Shown here: one piece after another, positions 18,480 to 27,028 of the stretch | How the letters are laid out: each line of letters opens with the position of its first letter | Position numbering within the stretch: position 1 is the first letter of the stretch | From: AP-15 sp963799085 | GTDB taxonomy: Bacteria > Pseudomonadota > Alphaproteobacteria > ATCC43930 > CGMCC-115725 | Reading direction: 5' to 3' | DNA length: 64,000 nucleotides | Assembly (NCBI GenBank): GCA_963799085.1 | Contig: CAWCWA010000020.1 | Span: 62,001 to 126,000, forward strand | The notes under the pieces: model-generated | Databases searched by the model: none | The model's input: the letters and a program-made list of their open reading frames with translations, nothing else | What the model was told of the DNA's origin: nothing | Position numbers and translations under genes: made by a program

Positions 18480-19451
18480 TCAGGTCGTGGCGACGATGTT
18501 TTCGAGGGGCTCGCCGCGCACGAAGCGGTCGATGTTCCGGGCAACGTCGCGCGAACGCCGCTCGATCGTGCCGTCGGTGCGTGGCGAGCAATGCGGCGTC
18601 ATGATCACGTTCGGCAGTTCGTGGAAGGGATGCCGCGACGGCCGCGGCTCGGGATCGGCCGGGCTCGGGTAGCGCCACCAGGTGTCGAGCGCGGCCCCGG
18701 CGATGACGCCGTCGCGCAACGCCGCGTAGAGCGCGTCTTCGTCGGCGATCGGCCCGCGCGCGAGGTTGATCAGAAAGGCGCTGCGCTTCATCAAGCCGAG
18801 CCGGCGCGCATCGACGAGCCCGGTCGTCTCGGGTGTGAGCGCGCAGCTCAAGACGACGATGTCGCAGAGTGCCAGCATCTGGTCGAGTTCGGACCAGGGA
18901 AAGACGCGCTCGACCGAGGCCGGCTTCTCGCGCGTCGTGCGATTGGCGGCGAGCACCCGGCAGCCGAGTGCCGCGGCGCGCCAGGCGACCTCACGCCCGA
19001 TATGGCCGAGCCCGACAACGCCGACCGTCTGGCCGCCGATCTCGCCGCGCACCGGGCCGCCGACGGTCGGGCTCCAGAACCAGGAGCCGCCGCGGAACGA
19101 GGTTGTGATGTCGAACAGGCGATGGCGCCAGGCAAGCATCATCATGACCGCGAATTCGCCGAGTGCGGGCTCGTGACCGTAGGCGTTGCACAGTGTCACG
19201 CCTTTCGGCAACGCCGCGACATCGATGCCGTCGGTGCCGGCGAGCGGCACCTGGAGCAGACGCAGTTTCGGCGCCAGCGGAAATCCCGCGCGCCAGGCGC
19301 CGGTCAACAGGATGTCGGCGTCGGCAAGCGCCTCGGCGGCGCGCGCCGGGTCGCCGTCGTCGCGGATTTCGGTACGCAAATCGCTCGAGATGAATTCGAT
19401 GATCGGCGTCGCCTGCGAGGCGGCGAGCGTGCCGAGAAACAGCGCCTTCAT
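18480..19451 (-). CDS. D-2-hydroxyacid dehydrogenase, second of three tandem paralogues
   Basis: 323 residues, same family and layout: NAD loop GVVGLGHIGREVAWR, catalytic Arg in NLARGPIADEDAL, the paralogue-specific ALDTWWRYPSPADPEPRPS, and His in MTPHCSPRTDG. Begins MKALFLG like the first paralogue and ends ENIVATT like the third. Ten-base gaps on both sides indicate one operon. No lesion is seen in it. Confidence 0.85.
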   Translation of the reverse strand: MKALFLGTLAASQATPIIEFISSDLRTEIRDDGDPARAAEALADADILLTGAWRAGFPLAPKLRLLQVPLAGTDGIDVAALPKGVTLCNAYGHEPALGEFAVMMMLAWRHRLFDITTSFRGGSWFWSPTVGGPVRGEIGGQTVGVVGLGHIGREVAWRAAALGCRVLAANRTTREKPASVERVFPWSELDQMLALCDIVVLSCALTPETTGLVDARRLGLMKRSAFLINLARGPIADEDALYAALRDGVIAGAALDTWWRYPSPADPEPRPSRHPFHELPNVIMTPHCSPRTDGTIERRSRDVARNIDRFVRGEPLENIVATT

Positions 19452-19460
19452 GGCGGCCCT

Positions 19461-20438
19461 TCAGTCTGTTGGAACGATGTTGATCAACTTTTCGCCGCGG
19501 GCGAAGCGGCCGAGATTGTCGGCGATCTCGTCCCAGCGCCGCCGCACCATGCCCTGGGTCCAGCCGGAATTGTGCGGAGTGACGATGACGTTCGGCAATT
19601 CGTGAAAGGGGTGGCGGGAGCCGCGGCGGTTGGGCTCGGCGGCATCGGGATATTGCCACCACACGTCGATCGCGGCGCCGGCGAGCCTGCTCTCGCGCAG
19701 TGCCGCATAGAGTGCCTCCTCGTCGACGACCGGGCCGCGCGCGATGTTTATCAGAAACGCCTCCGGTTTCAGCAAGGCAAGCCGGCGGGCGTCGAAGAGC
19801 CCGGCCGTCTCCGGGCCGAGCGCCGTGCAGATCGCCACCGTGTCACACTCGGGCAGCATCCGGTCGAGTTCCGCCATCGGATAGACCCGCTCGACGCCAT
19901 CCTCCGCCGGGCGCGGCGAACGGTTGGCGGCGAGAATGCGACAGCCGAACGCGGCGGCGCGGCGCGCCACCTCGCGCCCGACCCGGCCATAGCCGACGAT
20001 GCCCAGGGTCGAGCCCCTGATCTCGCCATGCGGCGCCCCGCCCTCGACCCAGCTGGTCCGCCACGAGCCGTCCGCGCGAAACTCGCTCGATATCGCGAAG
20101 AGCCGATGGTGCAACGCCAGCATCGTCATCAGCACATATTCGGCGATCGCGGTCTCGTGGCCGAAGGCGTTACAGACCGTGATCCCGGCGGGGAGCGCGG
20201 CAAGTTCGAACAGATCGACGCCGGTCGCGACCGACTGCACCAGCCGCACCTTGGGCGCGGGCGGGTAATCGGCGCGCCAGTGGTTGCTGACAAGAATGTC
20301 GGCATCGGCGGCGGCCGCCGGCAACCGCTCGCGGTCGATCGGGTCGTCGAGGACCGCCGCTTCGATCGAGGCCGGCAGCTGCGCCCTGATGCCGGCGTAG
20401 GTGTCGGCGGCAACTTTGCCGAGAAACAGCGCCTTCAC
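19461..20438 (-). CDS. D-2-hydroxyacid dehydrogenase, first of three tandem paralogues
   Basis: 325 residues: NAD loop GIVGYGRVGREVARR, Arg in NIARGPVVDEEAL, AIDVWWQYPDAAEPNRRGS, His in VTPHNSGWTQG. The GTG start overlaps the stop of the upstream enolase-family gene (GTGA), showing translational coupling. In this copy the His is followed by Asn rather than Cys, so the active-site surroundings have diverged. Together the three genes could serve stereoisomeric or chain-length variants of one substrate class (inference). Confidence 0.85.
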   Translation of the reverse strand: MKALFLGKVAADTYAGIRAQLPASIEAAVLDDPIDRERLPAAAADADILVSNHWRADYPPAPKVRLVQSVATGVDLFELAALPAGITVCNAFGHETAIAEYVLMTMLALHHRLFAISSEFRADGSWRTSWVEGGAPHGEIRGSTLGIVGYGRVGREVARRAAAFGCRILAANRSPRPAEDGVERVYPMAELDRMLPECDTVAICTALGPETAGLFDARRLALLKPEAFLINIARGPVVDEEALYAALRESRLAGAAIDVWWQYPDAAEPNRRGSRHPFHELPNVIVTPHNSGWTQGMVRRRWDEIADNLGRFARGEKLINIVPTD

Positions 20439-21005
20439 GGCTGCACCGTATGCGCCGCCAGGAAATCCTCGCGCACGGTGATGCCGAGGCCGGGGCGGTC
20501 GGGAATCTCGATCATGCCGTCATGCACCGGGAAACTCTCCTCGACGAGGTCGTGCAGCAGCGGGTTGGCGCCCAAGGAATATTCGACGATGAACCCGGCC
20601 GGGGAAGCGGCGGCGACATGCAGCCCGGCGGCAAAGGCCGGCGCCCCGGCCCAGAGATGCGGCGCCAGCTTCAGGTATGAAGGCGCTGGCGACGGCCGAA
20701 ATCCGCATCGCCTCGGTGATGCCGCCGCAGATCGCCAAGTCGGGCTGCATGATGTCGACGGCTTCGAGCACCGCCAGGTCGCGGAAATCGTGGCGAGTGA
20801 ACTCGCTCTCGCCCGAGGCGATCGGGATGTCGGTCAGGGCGCGCACCTGCGCCTTGGCCTCGCCCCAGCCGGTGGTGCCGCACTCGGTCTTGATCCGCAC
20901 GATCGTGCCGTCGAACGAGAGCGTGCGCTCGAAATCGCTCACATGCTGCCGCTCCGGCGGGATCGGGATGTGCATCCAATACGCCCCAACCGATTTGATT
21001 TTCAT
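20435..21005 (-). pseudogene. Mandelate racemase/muconate lactonizing enzyme-family gene with internal deletion
   Basis: N-terminal capping domain is present from ATG 21005 (KIKSVGAYWMHIPIPPERQH, TECGTTGWGEAKAQV), then the sequence jumps directly to a late barrel segment (ALTDIPIASGESEF, MQPDLAICGGITEAMRI). A +1 shift near 20680 leads into the usual C-terminus (LKLAPHLWAG, PDRPGLGITVRED). Roughly half of a 370-residue enzyme is missing, including the first metal ligands and the catalytic lysines, so it cannot work as sequenced. In-frame joining without scar suggests a clean deletion or an assembly collapse. Heads the dehydrogenase operon. Confidence 0.75.
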
Positions 21006-21034
21006 TCGGTCAGCCTCCGACGGGAATCGCGAAA

Positions 21035-21406
21035 TCATTCCTGTTGCGGCGGCATGCGCCGAATGCGGATACGAGTGTCCTCGACCAGCACGATCGCGCC
21101 TGCTTCCAACGCATCACCTGCTTCGGTTATCGCAGTCCGAAGCCGATCCCACAAATTGGAGGCGCGCAGCCGCCTCAGGCGGAGCAGGACGACGCCCGAT
21201 GCCGCAGATCGAGTTAGAGCGACGATTTCGCCGAAATCCAGATCAAAGGTCACGACAATCCTTCTGTCTTCGGCGGCCCGCTCGAATATGTCGTGATCCG
21301 GGAGATCGCCGTAGCCGGCTTCGCGAGCATGGATCGCGTCATGTCCCGCGTCTCGCAGCCGATCGGCAATGGCGGGAGGAAGGTTCATGTCGAGAAGAAA
21401 GCGCAT
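21035..21406 (-). CDS. DUF5615 PIN-like protein, second module
   Basis: 123 residues: RFLLDMNLPPAIADRL at the start and IVVTFDLDFGEIVAL in the middle give the metal-binding acidic pairs of the DUF5615 family. Ends in a basic/Gln tail (RRMPPQQE). Partner DUF433 gene ends 10 bp upstream. Only distantly similar to the copy at 11.5 kb, so this is an independent acquisition rather than a local duplication. Confidence 0.8.
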   Translation of the reverse strand: MRFLLDMNLPPAIADRLRDAGHDAIHAREAGYGDLPDHDIFERAAEDRRIVVTFDLDFGEIVALTRSAASGVVLLRLRRLRASNLWDRLRTAITEAGDALEAGAIVLVEDTRIRIRRMPPQQE

Positions 21407-21416
21407 CCGGCGTGCT

Positions 21417-21704
21417 TCAAGCCGGGATCACTTCCTCGCGTGTCAGCCACGCCGCATACGCCAGTGCCTGGCGGATATCCTCCCGCTCCAGATAAGGGTA
21501 ATTTGCCAGGATTTCGTCCCAAGAGAGGCCCTCGGCGACCAGCGATACAACCAATCCGACGGTCAGCCGCATTCCGCGGATGCAAGCGCGCCCACCCATC
21601 TTGCCGGGTTCGAAAGATATCCGGTCGAAGTTCAGTCCGCGCGGCTCGATGGCGTGTCCCGCCTCCTCCGCGGTCATTCTGCTCATCTCTTCGGGTCTAT
21701 TCAT
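21417..21704 (-). CDS. DUF433 domain protein, second module
   Basis: 95 residues. The DUF433 core FDRISFEPGKMGGRACIRGMRLTVGLV is preceded by a longer N-terminus than usual; an internal ATG at 21686 (MSRMTAEE) is an alternative start. Predicted antitoxin-like DNA-binding partner of the DUF5615 gene. Confidence 0.78.
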   Translation of the reverse strand: MNRPEEMSRMTAEEAGHAIEPRGLNFDRISFEPGKMGGRACIRGMRLTVGLVVSLVAEGLSWDEILANYPYLEREDIRQALAYAAWLTREEVIPA

Positions 21705-21770
21705 CCCGACAATCTAGGATGTTCGGTGACCAGGCGAAAGCTTCGCGCCGACATTGCTCCCATTGCCGGG

Positions 21771-23532
21771 TCACCCCTGCCAACCGGCCTTGCGCAGTCC
21801 CTCGACCATGTGGGCGTGGTCCTCGGGGCGGTGCCACGGGACCCGGCGGCGGACATAAAGATCGAACGAGGCGGGCGCGATCGCCACCGCCTTGGCGAGC
21901 GCTTCGCGGGCTTCGTCGAGCTGCCCTCCCTGACCCAGCGCCGCCGCCAGCCAGCGATAGACCAGCGGATGGTCTGGGTATGATCGGATCACCCGCTTCG
22001 CGGCGTCGATTGCCGCCTGATACTCGCCGCAGAAATAGAGGCCGAGGACGACCTGGTTGACGCTGACCCCGGCTCTCGGGTCGCGCGGGTCTAGGCGGAT
22101 GCCGCGCTGCAGTGACGCGAGACCCTCCTTCGGCCGGCCCGAGAAGATCAGCGTGCCGCCAAGGATGCCGTGCGCGCTGGCGAGGTTCGGGCTGACGGCG
22201 AGCGCCTGCTCGACCTCGGCGCGGGCCCCCTCATAATCGCCGCGGGTCAGCAACACCCGGCCGAGGCAGGCGCGGGCTTCGGCGTCGGCATTGTCGAGCC
22301 CGACAGCGGTCCGCGCGAGCGCCTCCGCCGAATCCAGCGTCGCGGCGAGATCGCGCGTGAAGAACGTATTGGCGGCCTGCAGCTCGGCCGTGGCGAGGCC
22401 GCTGAAACCGCCGGCGAAGGCCAGGTCGAGCGCCGTAGCCTTGCGGAAGAAGCCCATAGCCTCGGCGGTGTCGTCGGCGCTGAACTTGCTCAGATGCCAG
22501 AGCCCGCGCTGATAGAAGCCCCAGGCGTCGAGGCTACCGGGCGGCTTGCGCATCGCGCGCTGCAATTCGGCGTCGGCGATGGCGGGGGCGATCGCCGTCG
22601 TCACCGTCTCGGTGATCTCGTCCTGCACCGCGAAAATATCGGCGAGATCGCGGTCGTAGCGTTCCGCCCAGACGTGGTTGCCGGTCTCGCCTTCGACCAA
22701 CTGGGCCGTGACGCGGATGCGGTTGCCGGCCTTGCGCAGACTGCCTTCAAGCACATAGCGCACGCCGAGATCGCGGCCGACCTGCTTCACGTCGACCGCG
22801 CGGCCCTTGTAGGTGAAGGAGGAATTGCGCGCGATCACAAAGAGCGAGGGATAACGCGACAGCGCGGTGATGATGTCCTCCGCGACCCCGTCGGCAAAAA
22901 ACTCCTGCTCGGGATCGGCGCTCATATTGGTGAACGGAAGGACGGCGACCGAGGGCTTGTCCGGCAACGGCGGCGGCGCCGTCAGTATATCAAGCGCCAC
23001 CGGTCCGCTTGCCGGCGCCACGCGGAACACCCGCACCGGCTCGGCGATGTTCTTGACCTGCTGCGCGCCGGCGTCGGTGTAGCTCGCGACGACCCGAGCG
23101 CCGACATGCTCGCGCACCGTCGCCGAGACGCAGATGCCGCCGGGCTCGGCCAGCGCCTCCAGTCGTGCCGCGATGTTGACGGCGTCGCCGAAGAGATCGC
23201 CGTTCTTGACCAGGACGTCGCCGAGGTGGATGCCAATGCGGAACCGCATGCGGACGCCGGCCGCAAGGCTGTCGTTGATCGCGGCGATCTCGGCCTGGAT
23301 ATCGAGCGCGCACAAGAGCGCCTCGGCAACGCTCGGGAACTCGGCGAGGACCGAAGTCGCCGGCGGTGTTGGCGATGCGGCCGCGGTGGCGCGCGGCCTG
23401 CGCATCGATGACGCCGCGGCGCAGCGTCAGCGCCCGCAGCGTCCCCTCCTCGTCCGACCGCATCAGCCGGCTGTATTCGGCGACATCGGCGGCGAGGATC
23501 GTCGTCAGCCGCCGTTCGGCCTGTTCCGCCAT
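21771..23532 (-). CDS. Class III adenylate cyclase fused to a TPR domain (frameshifted as sequenced)
   Basis: About 587 residues after repair. The N-terminal cyclase domain starts EQAERRLTTILAADVAEYSRLM (first metal-binding Asp) and continues RFRIGIHLGDVLVKNG and GDAVNIAARLEALAEPGGI (second metal and transition-state region). A segment PSVAVLPFTNMSADPEQEFFADG follows, a conserved middle domain in these cyclases, then several TPR helices (for example ALAVSPNLASAHGILGGTL). The shift is at AA 23354-23355; removing one base gives IANTAGDSVLAEFPS. Soluble, no membrane segments. Probably makes cAMP in response to a protein-protein signal through the TPRs. Confidence 0.82.
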
Positions 23533-23655
23533 TCCGGCGAGCCTTCTCCTGAATGTGCCGCAACCTTACCACAAGCTTACGACGTTGCGGCCCTGGCGGC
23601 CAATGTCCCAGTCGCGGCACTGGTTCGCGACCGGAGCAGCCCGGCAAACCCGGTT

Positions 23656-24915
23656 TCAGTGCCGTGTCGGGATGCGCACCGGCAGGGAGCGGAAGCCGTG
23701 GATGAAGTTCGAATAGGTGCGCCTGGCTTCACCGACGACTTCGATTGTCGGAAAGCGCGGCAGGATCTCCTCCCACAGGATGCGCAATTGCAGTTCGGCA
23801 AGGCGGTTACCGACGCAGCGGTGGATGCCGAAGCCGAACGAGAGATGCTGGCGCGGCCGCGGCCGGTCGATGACGAAATTGTCGGGGTCGTCGATCGCGT
23901 CCGGATCGCGGTTGCCCGAGACGTACCAGATGACGACCTTGTCGCCTTTCCTGATCGCCTTGCCGCCGAGTTCGGCGTCCTCCCTCGCGGTGCGGCGCAT
24001 ATGGATGACCGGGGTCACATAGCGGATGATCTCGGGCACCATTTTTTCGACGAGATCGGGGTTGTCGCGCAGCTTGCGCCACTCCGCGGGATGTTGGCTC
24101 AGCGCCAGCAATCCGCCGGTCATCGAGTTCCGCGTCGTGTCGTTGCCGCCGACGATCAGAAGAGCGAGGTTCCCCATGAATTCGCGCAGCGGCATCTCGC
24201 GCGTCGCACTGCCGTGCGCCAGCATCGACAACAGGTCGAATTTCGGCGGACCCTCGGCGCGCTCGTTGAAGAGTGCGGCCATTGTCTCGGCCATCTTCTT
24301 CAGCTCGGCGAAGCGTTCCTCCTCCGAATGCACCGGCGCGTCGGGAGAATTGACGTTGGCGATCGCGACGTCCGACCAGTAGGTCAGCTTGCGCCGCTCC
24401 TCCCAGGGAAAATCGAACAAGGTAGCGAGCATCATCGTGGTCAGTTCGATCGACACGTTGTCGACCCAGTCGAAGGTTTCGCCAATCGGCAGCCCGTCGA
24501 GCACGAGACGGGTGCGCTCGCGGATCGTCGTCTCCATGTTGGCAAGGTTTTGCGGCGCCACGATCGGGCTGACGACCTTGCGCTGCTCATCGTGGCGCGG
24601 CGGGTCCATGCGGATGAAGCTTGGCCGCACCATGTCGGCCGGCTGGTCCTCGATCTGGATGCCGCCAACGCCGGCGTCCGAGGAATAGACGCCGTGGTTG
24701 ACCTCGACCTGCATGATGTCGCGGTATCTGGTGACCGCCCAATAAGGACCGTAGCGGCTCTCCGGGCACCAATGCACCGGGTCCTCGCGCCGCAGCCGCT
24801 CGAAATAGGGATGCCAGGTGTCGTCCTGGTAGATCTGCGGGTCGCTGACGTCGATCCGGTCGAGCGGGAGCGAAAAAGCCTCGTCCCGATAGAGTTGCGG
24901 CGCTGCTGCCGTCAT
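23656..24915 (-). CDS. Cytochrome P450
   Basis: 419 residues, the size of a soluble bacterial P450. The I-helix oxygen-binding motif is LLIVGGNDTTRNSM, the ExxR pair is in VPEIIRYVTP, and the haem-ligand loop is FGFGIHRCVGNRLAE. A TFDFPWEERRKL-like region and WVDNVSIELTT fit CYP125/CYP142-like or related terpene/steroid hydroxylases, but the subfamily is uncertain. The ATG at 24915 was chosen by alignment with the usual N-terminus. A 2Fe-2S ferredoxin gene lies 29 bp upstream in the same operon, presumably its electron donor. Confidence 0.92.
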   Translation of the reverse strand: MTAAAPQLYRDEAFSLPLDRIDVSDPQIYQDDTWHPYFERLRREDPVHWCPESRYGPYWAVTRYRDIMQVEVNHGVYSSDAGVGGIQIEDQPADMVRPSFIRMDPPRHDEQRKVVSPIVAPQNLANMETTIRERTRLVLDGLPIGETFDWVDNVSIELTTMMLATLFDFPWEERRKLTYWSDVAIANVNSPDAPVHSEEERFAELKKMAETMAALFNERAEGPPKFDLLSMLAHGSATREMPLREFMGNLALLIVGGNDTTRNSMTGGLLALSQHPAEWRKLRDNPDLVEKMVPEIIRYVTPVIHMRRTAREDAELGGKAIRKGDKVVIWYVSGNRDPDAIDDPDNFVIDRPRPRQHLSFGFGIHRCVGNRLAELQLRILWEEILPRFPTIEVVGEARRTYSNFIHGFRSLPVRIPTRH

Positions 24916-24944
24916 CGCTGCCTCCTCCTGTTGCGGCGCCCGGT

Positions 24945-25271
24945 TCAGTGCTGGCCGTCCGGCATGCGCAGGACGACACCATCGAGGTCGTCCTGCATCG
25001 TGATCTGACACGACAGCCGGGAATTGGGCTCCGCCGCCGCGGCGAAGCTCAACATGCTCTCCTCCATCGACCCCGGCGGCGGCGCGCCGATCCGGTCGAA
25101 CCAGGCGGGATCGACATAGACGTGACAGGTGGCGCAGGCGCACTCCCCGCCGCAATCGGCGTCGATGCCGGGAACCGCGTTGTCGACCGCCCCGCGCATC
25201 AGCGAGAGCCCGACCGGAACCTCGACCGGATGCTCGGCGCCGCTGAACTCGATATAGACGACCTTGGGCAT
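24945..25271 (-). CDS. 2Fe-2S ferredoxin (putidaredoxin type)
   Basis: 108 residues with the adrenodoxin/putidaredoxin cluster motif DADCGGECACATCHVYV and a fourth Cys in SRLSCQITM. Such ferredoxins shuttle electrons from an NADH-dependent reductase to P450s. It sits directly upstream of the P450 gene; no ferredoxin reductase gene is in the window. Confidence 0.92.
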   Translation of the reverse strand: MPKVVYIEFSGAEHPVEVPVGLSLMRGAVDNAVPGIDADCGGECACATCHVYVDPAWFDRIGAPPPGSMEESMLSFAAAAEPNSRLSCQITMQDDLDGVVLRMPDGQH

Positions 25272-25300
25272 GCCCCGCTCCCTTGCCGCGAAGCCGATCC

Positions 25301-25567
25301 TCAGACGCGCTCCCAGGGCGGGAAGAGTTCCTCCGGATCGTTGACCCAGACAAACGCGATGCCGTGCTGGTCGGCGCAGTCGAGCGCGTGGCGCAGTTCG
25401 AGCGCGATCGGCAGGTCGGGCCGGCTCTCGTCGACCAGAGTCGAGCCTTCATAGGCAAGCCGCCAGCTGCCGACGAGGCGGTTGGGATCGGTCGGACTGC
25501 GCTCGACCTTGAACTCGATGCAGCGGGCGCCGCCGGCCTCCTCGCGTCCTTCGATGACCGCGACCAT
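25301..25567 (-). CDS. Small protein of unknown function in the P450 operon
   Basis: 88 residues from the ATG at 25567. I do not recognise a family. It reads as an alpha/beta domain with two Asp-rich turns (VERSPTDPNRL, WVNDPEELFPPW) and no signal peptide or membrane segment. It lies 29 bp before the ferredoxin gene and 67 bp after the ABM gene, all on the minus strand, so it probably serves the same oxidation pathway. Confidence 0.6.
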   Translation of the reverse strand: MVAVIEGREEAGGARCIEFKVERSPTDPNRLVGSWRLAYEGSTLVDESRPDLPIALELRHALDCADQHGIAFVWVNDPEELFPPWERV

Positions 25568-25634
25568 GGCCGTCTCCTGCGTCAATCGCCGGAGAAGGGA
25601 TGGCGCGCCGCCGTCACGCCTTCGCGGCGGGCGA

Positions 25635-25958
25635 TCATGCCGATTTCCGCTCCCAATACGCGCTCGCGGCCGGGAAAACGGTGTTGCAGCGGACCGCCTG
25701 CGGCGCGCCGTCCAAAGTGTCCGCGGCCGCGCGCCAGACGGCGTAGTGGGGGGCGGCGCGATGCGCTTCGAGTGCCGCCTCGTCGCGGTAGGCTTCGAAG
25801 AAGTAATAGACGTTCGGGTCCGTCTGATCCTGCAGCACATTGAAGCGCATACAGCCGGGCTCGTCCCGCTCGGAGCCGAGCGCGTCGACCTCGATCGCCT
25901 TGAGGAAGCGCTCGCGCGCCTCCGGCTTGACCCGGACCTTGACCCACAGCGCAATCAT
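25635..25958 (-). CDS. Antibiotic biosynthesis monooxygenase (ABM) domain protein
   Basis: 107 residues of the dimeric ferredoxin-like ABM fold: ALWVKVRVKPEARERFLKAI at the start, DEPGCMRFNVLQDQ and YFFEAYRDEAALEAHRAAPHY. Members are small cofactor-free monooxygenases, LsrG-like isomerases or haem-degrading enzymes. First gene of the four-gene cluster with the P450; a role as accessory oxygenase or aldehyde-handling enzyme is inference. Confidence 0.82.
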   Translation of the reverse strand: MIALWVKVRVKPEARERFLKAIEVDALGSERDEPGCMRFNVLQDQTDPNVYYFFEAYRDEAALEAHRAAPHYAVWRAAADTLDGAPQAVRCNTVFPAASAYWERKSA

Positions 25959-26069
25959 GCGTCCTCCCTCCCGATGGCGGCCACGGCGCGCCCATGCGAA
26001 CCGTGCCCCGGCGTCAGCTTACGCAAACGCCGGGCCGGTGTCGCCAGAAATGGAGCGTCGCGTGGCCTC

Positions 26070-26252
26070 TCAGATCGGCGGATATTTGAACCAGTTTGGC
26101 GGGAGTTCGGCGTCCATCTCGGAAATGCCGGGCGGCGCCAGCCGGTCGACTGCCGCTGCGAGCGCCCGCAGCGCGCGACGCCATGCGCTTTCTCGCGAAC
26201 GGGCGGCGCCGGGGGCCGTTCGCAGTTCTGTTATCGCAATCGCTGCTACCAT
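26070..26252 (-). CDS. Small protein of unknown function downstream of DUF1127
   Basis: 60 residues, starting VAAIAITELRTAPG and ending NWFKYPPI. GGAG lies upstream of the ATG within the end of the DUF1127 gene, and the two genes are separated by a single base, so they are coupled. I recognise no domain; the Arg/Ala-rich middle could form one amphipathic helix. Confidence 0.5.
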   Translation of the reverse strand: MVAAIAITELRTAPGAARSRESAWRRALRALAAAVDRLAPPGISEMDAELPPNWFKYPPI

Positions 26253-26253
26253 G

Positions 26254-26502
26254 TCATTTTCTCCAGAAAGGTTTGTTGATCTCGTACGCGACATCGCACC
26301 GCGTCAGTCCGATATCGCGCAGCGTTCGCTCGTCGAGCGTCGCCAGCAGCGCGCGGTCGCGGCTGCGGCGGCGCCATTCGTGCAGCACCCTGCTCAGTTG
26401 CCCGAGAATACGGCTGAGGCGCAGCCCGGCGGCAAACCGCCGATCGCTCCGCGCTGACCGGTCGGCAGCGCCATCCGGCACCCGCCACGGCACAGCTCTC
26501 AT
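26254..26502 (-). CDS. DUF1127 domain protein
   Basis: 82 residues. The C-terminal 45 form the DUF1127 motif: ATLDERTLRDIGLTRCDVAYEINKPFWR, a short Arg-rich helix pair. Small DUF1127 proteins act in phosphate and carbon metabolism and RNA turnover in alphaproteobacteria, where short forms bind RNA (known for other members). GGAGGTGTGCG precedes the ATG at 26502. Heads a two-gene unit. Confidence 0.8.
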   Translation of the reverse strand: MRAVPWRVPDGAADRSARSDRRFAAGLRLSRILGQLSRVLHEWRRRSRDRALLATLDERTLRDIGLTRCDVAYEINKPFWRK

Positions 26503-26728
26503 CGCACACCTCCAATTTAAGACCAAGAAAGGGCGTCGCAAGGCGCGGCTCACTGCCGCACCCGCAAAGAAACCGGACATTCTCGTCGACGCCCCGCGCC
26601 ACCAGATCTAGAGATCGTCAGCAGCCGATCTATCGACTTCTTGCGGTTTGATCAGCCATCGCCGCCATGCCGGTCAGAGCCTACCGCGCGGCAAGAGGAA
26701 GTGTTTCGGTCTCGACCGAAACATCGCG

Positions 26729-26991
26729 GAACCGTGGGCCGACACCGGCACCAGCACCGGGCGATTGATGATTGCCGTGTTGGGCGGACTGGCCGACGTG
26801 GAGCGCGACCTCACCCGCACCCGCACCGCCAAGGGCCGCAGAAGCGCGGCCAGCTCATAGGCCGAAAACCGAAATTGACCGAGGCGCAGCAGGCCGAGGC
26901 CTGACGCCGACACGCCGAACGTGCTACTCTCGCGGAACTGGCGCGCAGCTACGGCGCCGGCAAGAGCAGGATTTCGCGGCTGACGGCGTGA
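26729..26991 (+). pseudogene. Remnant of a serine recombinase (resolvase/invertase)
   Basis: The frame reads PWADTGTSTGRLMIAVLGGLADVERDLTRTRT, the conserved E-helix region of Hin/Tn3-type serine recombinases, then is broken. Another frame gives QLIGRKPKLTEAQQAEA, and after a stop LAELARSYGAGKSRISRLTA, the C-terminal helix-turn-helix. The N-terminal catalytic Ser domain is absent. Several lesions mean true decay. It marks the left side of the accessory island. Confidence 0.75.
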
Positions 26992-27028
26992 ATCCGATCT
27001 TGCGGACGCCTCTTTCGGAGATTGCACG

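Noticed and set aside
18309..21296. A 995-codon open frame on the plus strand
   Set aside because: It is antisense to the three dehydrogenase genes and reads Arg/Gly/Asp-rich sequence without domains; it is a GC-skew shadow.
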